NCBI RefSeq assembly: GCF_004353825.1
Contig: NZ_SMNA01000012.1
Span: 94,916 to 158,915 of the forward strand
Source: Occultella glacieicola
GTDB taxonomy: Bacteria; Actinomycetota; Actinomycetes; Actinomycetales; Beutenbergiaceae
Direction: 5' to 3'
Length of the DNA stretch: 64,000 nucleotides
Part shown: positions 41,665-50,778 of the stretch, one piece after another
How positions within the stretch are numbered: position 1 is the first letter of the stretch
Layout of the letters: each line of letters starts with the position of its first letter
Notes under the pieces: model-generated
What the model was told of the DNA's origin: nothing
What the model saw: the letters and a program-made list of their open reading frames with translations, nothing else
Databases searched by the model: none
Position numbers and translations under genes: made by a program

Positions 41665-44600
41665 TCAGTCGCAGTCTCTGATCGGACCGGTGGCCGTCGT
41701 GACGATCAGCGCCGAAGCAGTACCGGTACCACAGGTCAGCGGACCACCGATGCTGGAGCCGATCAGCACGACTGTGTCATCGGAGCTGAGCGAGACGGGG
41801 CCCTCGACGGTCACGTCGTCCCACCAGACTGCACCTGCGCGGGAGATGTCCACCGGACCCGTGACCGTGCTGTCCTGAACATTGATCTGCCCCGCGTCGG
41901 CTGCGACGAGAGGACCGGAGATCGTCGAGTCGGAGATCGAGAGCGCGGTGCCGGCCGCGACGGTGACCGGACCGGTGACGTCTGCGCCGACCAGGCAGGC
42001 CGAGTCCCCGGAGAGCCGTAGCGGCCCGGAGACCTCGCCTGCTATCGGCGCGGTGCAGTCCTGCGGGAGCGCCCAGGTCAGCCTCAGCGTGGGTCCTGCC
42101 GCACCGGCCTCGTGAGCCATGACGGTGGCTCCGAAGGCCTGCGTGTCGTTCACGTTCTGTCTGAGTGTGAAGGCGGCAGCCCCACCGTCCAGGGCGGCGG
42201 CCACGGCTTCCGTGACCGGGACGCTGACCTGCGCGCTGGTCTCACCGGCCGTGAAGCTGCCGATGAGATTGCCGACCGGGGGCCGAGTGTTCCAGGCGAC
42301 CTCATGCTCGTTCCAGCCGGCCTCGGCGCTGAACACGTCGACGACCATCGTGCGATCCTCGGCGACGTAGGTGGTCAGGACCAGTTCGGCGCTCACGAGC
42401 TCCAGTTCTGATTCCGGCAGGCCGAAGGCGATGAGGGCTTCCCGTGTGAATCCGGTGTCCTCGCCGGGGACGCCCTTGATCGTCAGCGTGTCTCGCGCGC
42501 CATAGGTCGAGTTCGCGTACGCGCCGTCCCGGATGAAGGCATCCTGCGTGGCCAGCAGCGTCGTGTGCTCAGGGTCCTCGACGGTGATCGGGACCGATAC
42601 GTGCAGGAGCAGGCCGCTCGCGGCCCGCCACCACGCGACGATCGTGGCGATACCCGTCGAGCGGGCGACCAGCATGCCGTCCACGACCTGCACCACGGCC
42701 GGGTCGGTGGAGGTGAGTTCGACCGGGCCGTCGGGGTCCGTGGTCGTGCCGTCACTGAGCACGACCGCTGCCGTCACGACCTGCGCCGACTCCACCGGCA
42801 TCGACGTGGCGATGTCGAGCGTCAACTCTGTCGGCACGGGCGCTGTCGTCACGTTCGGCCACACGCCGTCCGCGGTAACGATCCGCAGTTCGGTCAGGCT
42901 CATCCAGGTGTTCGCGGAGTTGCCATGGGTGACGATGCGCACGTAGCGGGCGGTGACGGCGTCGAAGGAGATGTCCTCCATCTCCAGCGTTGCGCCGCTG
43001 CTCGCTCCCTGCCACACCGTGGTCCACGTCTGCGCGTCCGTCGACGTCTGAACGTCGAACGTGTAGACCCGGGCATCGCCCTGGCTCCAGCCGACCTGCA
43101 CGCCCGAGACCTCCGTGAGCGTGGGAAGGTTGGCGCGCAGCCACTGGCCGTCCCCGTTGGCCGACCAGAACGTCCCGAGGTCGCCGTCCATGGCGTTCAC
43201 GGTGGGGTTGGTCCCCACGATGCTGCCCGTCATCGGCCCCTGGGCCAGGCCGATGAGGTACACCCGGTACCGGGTCGCACAGTCGTCGACCCCGTCGTCC
43301 ACGCAGATCGTCGCGACCCCTGGGACCGACTCCGGCATCTGGATCTCGACGGCGTCGCCGGCCTCCGAGGCGACCGCCTCGATCGTGCCCAGCGTGTCGG
43401 TCTCGACGGTGAGGGTCCGCGTGTCCGCGTTGAAGCCCGGCACGGTGACACCGTCGAACCGGAGGTCGGCCAGGGTGGCCGGGCCGCTGGCAGGTGCGGT
43501 CCAGTCCGCCAGCGCGGTGACCTCGGGCAGGTTCGGGGCGGGCACTCCGTCGACGATGGGGTCGAAGACGACCGTCAGCTCGAAGCGTGTGGAGTCGCTC
43601 ACCCGGATCGTCAGCTTCGACTGGCCGTTGACTCCTTGACCCTCCGGGTTGGGGGAGGTCGGCAATGGCTCCGCCGCCATCACCGAGAACATCGCATCCT
43701 CGGGCCCGTCGGCAATCCTGGCGAGCAGGCTCCGGCCGTCGCGCATCAGGACGGCCGACCGGCCGTCCGCCGCGATCTCGACGTCAGCGGAGGTGTGCAT
43801 GAACCACCACGCATCGGCCGGTTCGGACGCCACCATCTCGTCCTGCACGACGACGCGCGAGCGGCCATCGATCATGGCGACGCCACGCTGCCAGGACTCG
43901 ACCCCGCGGTCGGTGTAGGCCGCGCTCAGGTCCGCGACGGTGAACGAGGCCTCCGGTGACGAGCCCTGTGAGATCACCTCGCCGTTCGCGGTCAGCGACT
44001 GGTCCGGTCCGCTGCCGGGATTGATGACCAGGGTGTTCTGCCCCTCGGCACGCTTGCGGTAGTAGTTCCAGCGTTGGCTCCCGAAGTAGCCCGGCAGGCC
44101 GTAGGAGTCGGTACCGAGCTCGTCGGCCCACCTCCTGCCCCAGGCGTCGAGGACGAAGGTGCCCATGTCGAGGTCGCCGTGGCTGTTGCCGTTCGATCCG
44201 GGTCTGAATCCGGTGAACAGGGCGGTCGAGGTGCCCCAGGCAGATCGGGAGAGCACGACGCCGACGTCGTCGTAGCGGGCGTCGAGCTCCAGGCCCGCCT
44301 GTGCGGGGGTCTGGCGCTCGGAGAGGCCGTGCCACACCATCGCCACGGCGGTATCGGCACGGTCCAGACCCTCGTCAGCCCACCAGGCGTACTCGCCGCG
44401 GCCGTAGCGCTCGGCCATCCAGTACAGCTCCGGTGGTCCGCCGTAGCTCGAGGATGCGTCGGAGAAGTTGAAGCTCTTGCCGGCCGTCCCCATCATCTGC
44501 ATGCTGAACGCCCCGGTGTCCGCGAGGCCGGGTGCGTCGGCGAGGCCGAAGTCGGTACCGGCCGCAGACTCCAGGCTGGCCGCGTAGTGGACGAGGAACT

Positions 44601-45390
44601 GGGTGGCGTACTCCCAGTACATGATCCCTTCGGGGTAGCCGCCGTCGGGGCCGTACTCGTCGATCGCCGGGCCGATGTGCTCCAGGCCGAGCTGCAGGAG
44701 CGACTCGGTCAGGTCCGGCGCTACGTCGGCCAGGGCGAGGCTGGCCATTCCGATGCCGCCCACACAGACGATCTGCCAGTTGTTCGTCCTGGTGGTCCAC
44801 GCGTCGCCGGCTTCGTAGCCGTCCATGGCGGGTTGCAGGCCCATCTCGATCATCGCGGTCTCGACGACCGACCGTTGCTCGTCCGTCAAGTAGTCGTACA
44901 GCCAGTCGTAGCCGATGGCGAATCCGTTCAGCATCTCGGCTACCGAGAGAAAGCTCTCCGGGTTCCAGTCCGGGAACGCGGCCGCTGCCTCGAGCTCGGC
45001 GACGGCCCGGTCGGCGTACACGCTGTTCTCGGTCAGCCGGTACGCCAACGCCAGCGTCCACAGGCGCGTCTTCACCTGCCGCGCCGGCCTCAGCAGGGTC
45101 CGTCCGTCCGGGAAGCCGTACTCCGTTGTCGGCTCGTCGAGGATCACGTCGGCGTCGGCGACCAACCGGTCTTCGAGCGCCGCCGCACCCGGGTCGGATG
45201 CGATCCACTCGTGCACCTGGTCCAACCCGTCGGCGTCAGCGATGAGCCGCGGGTGATCGCTGCGGACGAGCGCAGTCACGCTGTCCGGGATCTCCGGCGT
45301 GAAGCCACCTTCGGCCTGCGCCGGGCCGGCGAGCGAAGCTAGGAGTGCACAGGCCATGGCGGGTGCCACCCATCCGATCTCCCGTCTCAT
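41665..45390 (-). CDS. Large secreted heparinase II/III-like multidomain enzyme
   Basis: The 1241-residue protein has a signal peptide (MRREIGWVAPAMACALLASL, cleaved near AQA). A helical toroid of alginate-lyase/heparinase N-terminal type (about 35-340, with TNNWQIVCVGG) precedes a heparinase II/III-like beta-sandwich (about 370-690, with NSHGDLDMGTFVLDAWG and RAEGQNTLVI). An F5/8 type C carbohydrate-binding domain (about 780-890), an Ig-like segment and a DNRLRE/CBM96-type domain (about 985-1145) follow. The C-terminal 90 residues repeat SGPL/TGPV units. It probably degrades an extracellular uronic-acid polysaccharide. ATG 45390 follows GAGGAG. Confidence 0.85.
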   Translation of the reverse strand: MRREIGWVAPAMACALLASLAGPAQAEGGFTPEIPDSVTALVRSDHPRLIADADGLDQVHEWIASDPGAAALEDRLVADADVILDEPTTEYGFPDGRTLLRPARQVKTRLWTLALAYRLTENSVYADRAVAELEAAAAFPDWNPESFLSVAEMLNGFAIGYDWLYDYLTDEQRSVVETAMIEMGLQPAMDGYEAGDAWTTRTNNWQIVCVGGIGMASLALADVAPDLTESLLQLGLEHIGPAIDEYGPDGGYPEGIMYWEYATQFLVHYAASLESAAGTDFGLADAPGLADTGAFSMQMMGTAGKSFNFSDASSSYGGPPELYWMAERYGRGEYAWWADEGLDRADTAVAMVWHGLSERQTPAQAGLELDARYDDVGVVLSRSAWGTSTALFTGFRPGSNGNSHGDLDMGTFVLDAWGRRWADELGTDSYGLPGYFGSQRWNYYRKRAEGQNTLVINPGSGPDQSLTANGEVISQGSSPEASFTVADLSAAYTDRGVESWQRGVAMIDGRSRVVVQDEMVASEPADAWWFMHTSADVEIAADGRSAVLMRDGRSLLARIADGPEDAMFSVMAAEPLPTSPNPEGQGVNGQSKLTIRVSDSTRFELTVVFDPIVDGVPAPNLPEVTALADWTAPASGPATLADLRFDGVTVPGFNADTRTLTVETDTLGTIEAVASEAGDAVEIQMPESVPGVATICVDDGVDDCATRYRVYLIGLAQGPMTGSIVGTNPTVNAMDGDLGTFWSANGDGQWLRANLPTLTEVSGVQVGWSQGDARVYTFDVQTSTDAQTWTTVWQGASSGATLEMEDISFDAVTARYVRIVTHGNSANTWMSLTELRIVTADGVWPNVTTAPVPTELTLDIATSMPVESAQVVTAAVVLSDGTTTDPDGPVELTSTDPAVVQVVDGMLVARSTGIATIVAWWRAASGLLLHVSVPITVEDPEHTTLLATQDAFIRDGAYANSTYGARDTLTIKGVPGEDTGFTREALIAFGLPESELELVSAELVLTTYVAEDRTMVVDVFSAEAGWNEHEVAWNTRPPVGNLIGSFTAGETSAQVSVPVTEAVAAALDGGAAAFTLRQNVNDTQAFGATVMAHEAGAAGPTLRLTWALPQDCTAPIAGEVSGPLRLSGDSACLVGADVTGPVTVAAGTALSISDSTISGPLVAADAGQINVQDSTVTGPVDISRAGAVWWDDVTVEGPVSLSSDDTVVLIGSSIGGPLTCGTGTASALIVTTATGPIRDCD

Positions 45391-45696
45391 CTGTGTCTCC
45401 TCATGACGTCGTCCTTCCCGTGGGACCGGCGGCACGCGCCCTGTTGGTCGGGCGGCTGGCTCCCAGCTGATCGTGGCGCCCTTGAGGACCACGGGCACGA
45501 ACTGCACACCCGCCACTGAGGCGGTTGGCGGCGCTGGGAGTCAACTCTGTCCTTCCGGAACGCTGACCGAATCCTCGATGACCTCTCGTTACGTCAAACC
45601 GTAGACCACCGATATATGGCAGGTCAATCAGCGTGACATTTCGTTACGTCTAGTCAAGTCGAGGCGAGGTGCGGCATGGGCAACCGCAGCCAGGGA
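45391..45696. promoter_or_regulatory. Promoter region with two TCGTTACGTC repeats
   Basis: The gap between the LacI gene and the polysaccharide enzyme gene (both on the minus strand) contains TCGTTACGTC at 45586-45595 and again at 45641-45650, with the self-complementary core CGT-W-ACG in each. An AT-rich patch (ATATATGG) lies between them. This is a plausible operator pair for the LacI regulator encoded at 45697-46701 and controls transcription of the large enzyme. The leader to the start codon is about 195 bases. Confidence 0.5.
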
Positions 45697-46701
45697 TCAG
45701 TGCGACGGTGGAGCGGTGCTCCCGCGCACGATGATCTCGGGAGCGGGGTCGTGGATGACCCCGAAGCGCGGCTGCCCGCCGTCGAGCAGCAATGCGATCT
45801 GCTCGATGGCAAGGGCGCCCAACCTGTCCATCGGAAGCCTCACGGTCGTCAGGCTCGGGCGGGCGTGCGCAGCCACGTCGGCGTCGTGGAGGCCGATGAC
45901 CGAGAGTCGTTCGGGCATGGCGATACCGGCGTCTCGCGCGACCCCGACCAGCCCGACCGCCGCCATGACGTTATTGACGACGAGACCGGTCGGCAGGTGC
46001 GGGCCGGCCAGCAACTCGGCCATGCCCGCCGCACCGCCCTCCAGACCGTATCCGGACTTGAGCGGCGGCCGGGGCTGGAGGCCCGCCGCAACCATGGCCT
46101 CGCGGTAGCCGCGGTAGCGCTCGTCGGTCGAGATGCCCCACCGGCCGCCGACATAGCCGACGTCGCGATGCCCGAGTTCGATGAGGTGGCCGGCAGCGAC
46201 CCTCCCCGCCTCGAAGTCGTCGATCGAGAGCCAACGGCCCTCGGGCTCGTCGCGCCCCCCGAGCAGGACCACCGGCGTGCGGCGCTGGGTGAGCATCGCC
46301 ATCACCCGCTCGTCGATGAGGTGCTCCTGGCGCAGCACGATGCCGTCGATCGACCCCAGTCCGAGCAGCCTGGCCAGGAACTGGCTGCCCGACCTCATCC
46401 AGTTGGTGTCACCGAGCACCACGGCCCAGCCGCGTTCCTCGGCCGCCTCGTAGAGACCGTGGATCAGCTCGTGGTAGACCGGATTGTCGAGCTTGTCCAG
46501 GACGACGGCGATCGTGCCCGACCGCTGCAGCCGCAGCGCCCGCGCCGCGTCGTTGGGCACGTACCCAACCGCGGCGATCACCGCCTCGACCTTCGCCCGG
46601 GTCTCGTCGCTCATGCGGGTGTGCGACGTACCGTTGACGACGGCGGACACGACGGACACCGAGACGCCGGCTCGGCGTGCGATCTCCTTTTGGTTCGCCA
46701 T
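45697..46701 (-). CDS. LacI family transcriptional regulator
   Basis: The 334-residue protein has the HTH QKEIARRAGVSVSVVSAVVNG with hinge helix DAARALRLQR, and a sugar-sensing domain with IAVVLDKLDNPVYHEL and GIVLRQEHLIDERV. ATG 46701 matches family starts; the upstream open frame is not conserved in character. It lies between the heparinase-like gene and the GH36 gene and probably represses one or both. The TCGTTACGTC pair at 45586-45650 is a candidate site. Confidence 0.9.
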   Translation of the reverse strand: MANQKEIARRAGVSVSVVSAVVNGTSHTRMSDETRAKVEAVIAAVGYVPNDAARALRLQRSGTIAVVLDKLDNPVYHELIHGLYEAAEERGWAVVLGDTNWMRSGSQFLARLLGLGSIDGIVLRQEHLIDERVMAMLTQRRTPVVLLGGRDEPEGRWLSIDDFEAGRVAAGHLIELGHRDVGYVGGRWGISTDERYRGYREAMVAAGLQPRPPLKSGYGLEGGAAGMAELLAGPHLPTGLVVNNVMAAVGLVGVARDAGIAMPERLSVIGLHDADVAAHARPSLTTVRLPMDRLGALAIEQIALLLDGGQPRFGVIHDPAPEIIVRGSTAPPSH

Positions 46702-46831
46702 CCGGCAATCGTAGGCGGCGTGGGCGGCGGTTCGGCACGGCCTCGGTGCTACCCGGAACTGGCGTCGCCGTTTGTGGCTGACCCGCAATCACGGTGGCGC
46801 CGAACGGACGCGGCCGGGTCTGGTCGCCGCC

Positions 46832-48973
46832 TCAACTCCCGGCCGCGTCGAGTCGCAGCAGCACGGAGCGGTCGACGTCCAGTGACGGCGCTTCCAGCCC
46901 TGCCTCGGCGAGAACCCGCCCCGGCAGGCTGACCCCGGCCGAGAGCCACGGTGGGCGCTGCCCCTCCGGCACCGACGCCCCGGGTACGAACTCCGAGACC
47001 CGATAGGTCCGGTCCGGGTCGAGACCCGGAAAGCGCAGCCGCTCCGGCGGCCACACCGCGGGCCGGTCCAGCACCACGAACTGGAACAGCGCGGACCGTC
47101 GATCGGCGCCCACCACCCCTTCGAGCCGGACCGCGGGCTGGGTGTCCGCGTGGACCACGTCGCCGCTGTGCAGCAGGTCGCGCACGGCCCGGTGCTGCTG
47201 GACCCAGGCGCGGACTGCCTCGGTCTCGTCCGGGTTGAGCGTGGCGAGGTCGAGCTCGATACCGAAATGCCCCCAGAACGCGGTCGCCGCGCGAAAGTCC
47301 AGGGGGGCGACCCGGTGGGTGGTGTGGGACTCCATGGCGCCGATGTGGGTGCCCTGGAGCTCGGGTGGCACGAGCAGGCCGGTCCACCGCTGAATGTCGA
47401 CCCGGTCGTGGGGGTCGTTGCAGTCGCTCGGCCAGACCCGGTCGGTGTGCTCCAGCACGCCGAGGTCGATCCGGCCGCCGCCGCTGGCGCAGGACTCGAT
47501 CTCCAGACCGGGGTGCAGGTCCCTCAGCTCGGCCATCATCCGGTAGGCCTGCAGGGTCTGGGCGCGCACCGCCGCGTGGCCGTTCGAGGAGTGGCCGGCG
47601 TCGGTGAGGTAGCGGTTGTGGTCCCATTTCAGGAAGTCGATGCCGAGGCGTTCCACGAGCGTCGAGATCCGCTCGAGGGCCAGGGCGTAGGCGGCTTCGT
47701 GGGTCAGGTCCAGACCGTGCTGGTGCCGGGAGGGCAGCCCGGTGCCGTGGCCGCCGTCGAAGACCCAGTCGGGATGTTCGCGGGCGAGGTCGGAGTCGAG
47801 GTTGACCATCTCGGGCTCGACCCAGAGCCCGAACTCCATGCCCAGCTCGTGTACCCGCGCCGCGAGCGCGTCCAGGCCCTCGGGCCAGACCGCAGGGTCC
47901 ACGAGCCAGTCACCGAGACCGCGGGTGTCGTCGCGCCGGTTCAAGAACCAACCGTCGTCCACCACGAACCGCTCGATGCCCAGGTCCGCGCCCTGTTCCG
48001 CGAGGGCGATCAGCCGCTGGGGGTCGTGGTCGAAGTAGACCGCCTCCCAGGTGTTCAGCACCACCGGGCGCGGGGACCGCGGGTGGGTGGGGCGGGCCCG
48101 CAGGTGCCGGTGCACCCGCGAGGCCAGTTCGTCGAGGCCCTCGCCCCAGGAGCCGTAGACCCACGGGGACTGGTGGGTCTGCCCCGGGGTCAGCACCACC
48201 TCGTCGGGCAGGAGCAACTCGCCGGCGCGCAGGAACCGGGTCCCCGCCGGCACGAGTTCGGCGGCGAGCACCTGGTTGCCGCTCCAGCCGAGGTGGACGC
48301 CCCAGACCCGGCCCTTGCGGAACCCCAAGGACGGCTCCCCGACGGTGAGCATGGTGGAGTGGTCGAGCCCGGGCTTGCCGCCGCGGCTCTCCCGGACCCA
48401 CGAGCCGACCCGCAGCGGATGCCGCTGCGGCACCCGCTCGAGGGCCCACCGGCCGGTGAGGTCGAGGATCTCCGCGGCCTCGGACGGCAGCGGCAGCGCC
48501 ATCTCCAGTGCGTCCAGCCGGTAGGCGTCGGCGCCGGTGTTGGTCAGTTCCGCCGCGGCCCGGAGCAACCCGCTGGGTCCCAGTTCGATCGTGACGAGGA
48601 TGTCGAGCTCCGAGACCGCGTCGGTGGCGGTCGTCCGGACCCGAAGGGTCCCGTCGTGGTCCTCCACCGTGGACCGAGAGCCGGAGAACAGCGGCGCGAA
48701 CGCCCGTCCGCCCCGGCTCCCGACGATCCCCGGCCGCCCGAGCCACCCCTCCGCGAGCGCGGGCAGGACCGGCACCGGCTGCGGGTAGGTCACCGCGCTG
48801 TCCCCGACCGTCGGCTCGACCGCGCCCGCGAACGCTTCCAGGGCGGCCGAGGTGAGGTCCCCGAGGTCGGTGCCCCAGTGCAGGATGCGGGGCAGCCGCC
48901 CGCCGTCCAGGTTCAGGACCACGCTGGTCCCGCCCCGGCGCAGGTGCTCGATCGGCATGGCTTGTCTCGTCAC
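46832..48973 (-). CDS. GH36 alpha-galactosidase
   Basis: The 713-residue protein has the GH36 plan: an N-terminal beta-supersandwich (about 1-300), a TIM barrel (about 305-620) and a C-terminal beta domain. The nucleophile is D451 in FLKWDHNRY and the acid/base is D517 in VWPSDCNDPHDR. WEAVYFD, FVVDDGWF and ESCASGGGR are also family motifs. It would release alpha-galactose from melibiose- or raffinose-type sugars; no signal peptide suggests a cytoplasmic enzyme. GTG 48973 (GAGGAA upstream) is preferred over ATG 48958. Confidence 0.93.
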   Translation of the reverse strand: MTRQAMPIEHLRRGGTSVVLNLDGGRLPRILHWGTDLGDLTSAALEAFAGAVEPTVGDSAVTYPQPVPVLPALAEGWLGRPGIVGSRGGRAFAPLFSGSRSTVEDHDGTLRVRTTATDAVSELDILVTIELGPSGLLRAAAELTNTGADAYRLDALEMALPLPSEAAEILDLTGRWALERVPQRHPLRVGSWVRESRGGKPGLDHSTMLTVGEPSLGFRKGRVWGVHLGWSGNQVLAAELVPAGTRFLRAGELLLPDEVVLTPGQTHQSPWVYGSWGEGLDELASRVHRHLRARPTHPRSPRPVVLNTWEAVYFDHDPQRLIALAEQGADLGIERFVVDDGWFLNRRDDTRGLGDWLVDPAVWPEGLDALAARVHELGMEFGLWVEPEMVNLDSDLAREHPDWVFDGGHGTGLPSRHQHGLDLTHEAAYALALERISTLVERLGIDFLKWDHNRYLTDAGHSSNGHAAVRAQTLQAYRMMAELRDLHPGLEIESCASGGGRIDLGVLEHTDRVWPSDCNDPHDRVDIQRWTGLLVPPELQGTHIGAMESHTTHRVAPLDFRAATAFWGHFGIELDLATLNPDETEAVRAWVQQHRAVRDLLHSGDVVHADTQPAVRLEGVVGADRRSALFQFVVLDRPAVWPPERLRFPGLDPDRTYRVSEFVPGASVPEGQRPPWLSAGVSLPGRVLAEAGLEAPSLDVDRSVLLRLDAAGS

Positions 48974-49008
48974 GGCGTTCCTCAGGTAGGTGAGTAGGAG
49001 GGTGGTGG

Positions 49009-49860
49009 TTACTTGGACCCGGACATGGCGATCCCGCGGATGAACTGCTTCTGCAGCAGCACGAAGATCACCACCATGGGCAGGATCGCGAGCAGGGACC
49101 CGGCCATCAGCACCGGGTAGTCGGTGCCCTGGGCGCCCTGCAGCGTGGCCAGGCCCACCGGGAGCGTCATCCGGCTCGGGTCGGTGTTGATGACCAGCGG
49201 CCAGAGCAGGTCGTTCCAGGAGAACAGGGAGGTCATGATCACCACGGCCGCCAGGGCCGGCAGGCACAGCGGCAGGATCACCCGCCGGTAGATCTGCCAC
49301 GGGTTCGCACCGTCCAGCCGGGCCGCCTCGTCCAGCTCGACCGGCAGCGCCCGCATGAACTGGTACAGGATGAACATCCCGAACGAGGAGAAGATCCCGG
49401 GGACGGCGAGCGCCTGGATCGTGTTGAGCCAGCCCAGGTCCCGGATCACCTCGTACTGCGGAATGATGAACAACTGCGGCGGAACCATCAGCGTGGCCAG
49501 GAACAGGGTCAGCAGGGCTCGCTGGAACGGGAACCGGAGCCGGGCGAAGCAGTACGCGGCGAGCGAGGCGACGAGGACCTGCCCGGTGACCCGCAGGATC
49601 AGCGCGAGCACGCTGTTCACCGCCATCGTCTCCACCGGCAGCACGTCGAAGATGCGCGCGTAGTTCTCCCAGTGCCAGGTGCTCGGCCAGATCACCGGCG
49701 GCGCCACGGTCGATTCCCGCAGCGACTTCACCGACGTCAGGAACTGCCACAGGAACGGCGCCACCATCAGCAGGGCACCGACGGTGAGGACCACGTAACT
49801 GACAGCGCGGCCCACTCGCAACGGCGCCCGGGTTGCCCCGCGTCCCACACCCTCAGGCAT
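49009..49860 (-). CDS. Carbohydrate-type ABC importer permease (MalG-like)
   Basis: The 283-residue protein has six membrane helices and an EAA loop (ELDEAARLDGANPWQIYRRVI). It overlaps the partner permease by eight bases and precedes the GH36 gene by 35 bases. The binding protein and GH97 gene lie upstream in the same operon. The likely cargo is an alpha-galactoside, inferred from the two flanking glycosidases. Confidence 0.92.
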   Translation of the reverse strand: MPEGVGRGATRAPLRVGRAVSYVVLTVGALLMVAPFLWQFLTSVKSLRESTVAPPVIWPSTWHWENYARIFDVLPVETMAVNSVLALILRVTGQVLVASLAAYCFARLRFPFQRALLTLFLATLMVPPQLFIIPQYEVIRDLGWLNTIQALAVPGIFSSFGMFILYQFMRALPVELDEAARLDGANPWQIYRRVILPLCLPALAAVVIMTSLFSWNDLLWPLVINTDPSRMTLPVGLATLQGAQGTDYPVLMAGSLLAILPMVVIFVLLQKQFIRGIAMSGSK

Positions 49861-50770
49861 AGTGCACCCACCGCCGCTGCAGCCGGAACTGGATCGCGGT
49901 CACGATCAGCGTCACCACCAGCGTGACGATCGCGATCACCGCGCCGAGCGGCCGGTCGCTGCGCACGAACGCCTCCTCGTAGAACAGGTACACGATGGTC
50001 TTGGAGTCGGCGAGCGCCGGGTTGGTTCGGCCGAGCATCACGAAGAGCAGGTCGAACATCTGCAACGACCCGATCACCGACAGCACGCTCACGAGGAAGA
50101 CCGACGGCGACAGCAGCGGAGCGGTAATGGACGCGAACCTACGAACCGGACCTGCGCCGTCGAGCATTGCGGCCTCGGTGACGCTGTCCGGGATCGCCTC
50201 GAGCCCCGCGGCGAGGATGATCAGGTTCGTCCCCAGCCCCATCCAGATCCCGACCACCGCGACCGCGAACAGAGCGGTCCTCGGGTCGGCGACCCACGCC
50301 GTGGTCGGCAGTCCCACGGCCGCGAAGACCTCGTTGAGCAGCCCAAAGTCACCGTTGTAGATGTAACGCCAGACCATGGCGACGGCGGCCGGCATGGTGA
50401 CCACGGGCAGGAAGTAGAGCACGCGGTACAGCCCGCGAAAACGCAGCCCCCGCTGGTGCAGCAGCACGGCCGTGATCATCGCCAACGGCACCCCGAGCAG
50501 CACCACGGCCGCGTAGACGAGCGTGTTCAGCAGCGCCCGGGGCAGCTCGTCCCCGGTCAGCACCTGCACCCAGTTGTCGAAGCCGGTGATCTCATACCCG
50601 AGGAACGGGTTGCCGGTGGAGACGGACAGGATGATCGTGCGCAGGAGCGGCCAGAGGTAGAACACCACGAGCCCGAGCAGGGGTACCGCCAGCAGGATCG
50701 CGGCCCACCGGCCGTCCCCGGAGGGCCGCCGGCGGACCGGCGACCCTCCGGGAGTGCGTATCGCGCTCAT
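49853..50770 (-). CDS. Carbohydrate-type ABC importer permease (MalF-like)
   Basis: The 305-residue protein has a basic N-terminus, six helices and an EAA loop (SVTEAAMLDGAGPVRRFASI). ATG 50770 was chosen over a TTG two codons upstream; it lies eight bases after the binding-protein stop. Unlike the other two operons, no hairpin separates binding-protein and permease genes here. The importer again lacks a local ATPase gene. Confidence 0.92.
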   Translation of the reverse strand: MSAIRTPGGSPVRRRPSGDGRWAAILLAVPLLGLVVFYLWPLLRTIILSVSTGNPFLGYEITGFDNWVQVLTGDELPRALLNTLVYAAVVLLGVPLAMITAVLLHQRGLRFRGLYRVLYFLPVVTMPAAVAMVWRYIYNGDFGLLNEVFAAVGLPTTAWVADPRTALFAVAVVGIWMGLGTNLIILAAGLEAIPDSVTEAAMLDGAGPVRRFASITAPLLSPSVFLVSVLSVIGSLQMFDLLFVMLGRTNPALADSKTIVYLFYEEAFVRSDRPLGAVIAIVTLVVTLIVTAIQFRLQRRWVHYA

Positions 50771-50778
50771 CGCCAAGG

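Noticed and set aside
41212..42021. Plus-strand 269-codon frame across the 3' end of the heparinase-like gene
   Set aside because: It overlaps the well-supported minus-strand enzyme and has no domain or ribosome site; its left part lies in the gene-poor stretch.
47150..48997. A 615-codon plus-strand frame opposite GH36
   Set aside because: The minus strand encodes a well-conserved GH36 enzyme with catalytic Asp residues. The antisense frame has no recognisable domain or start signal.
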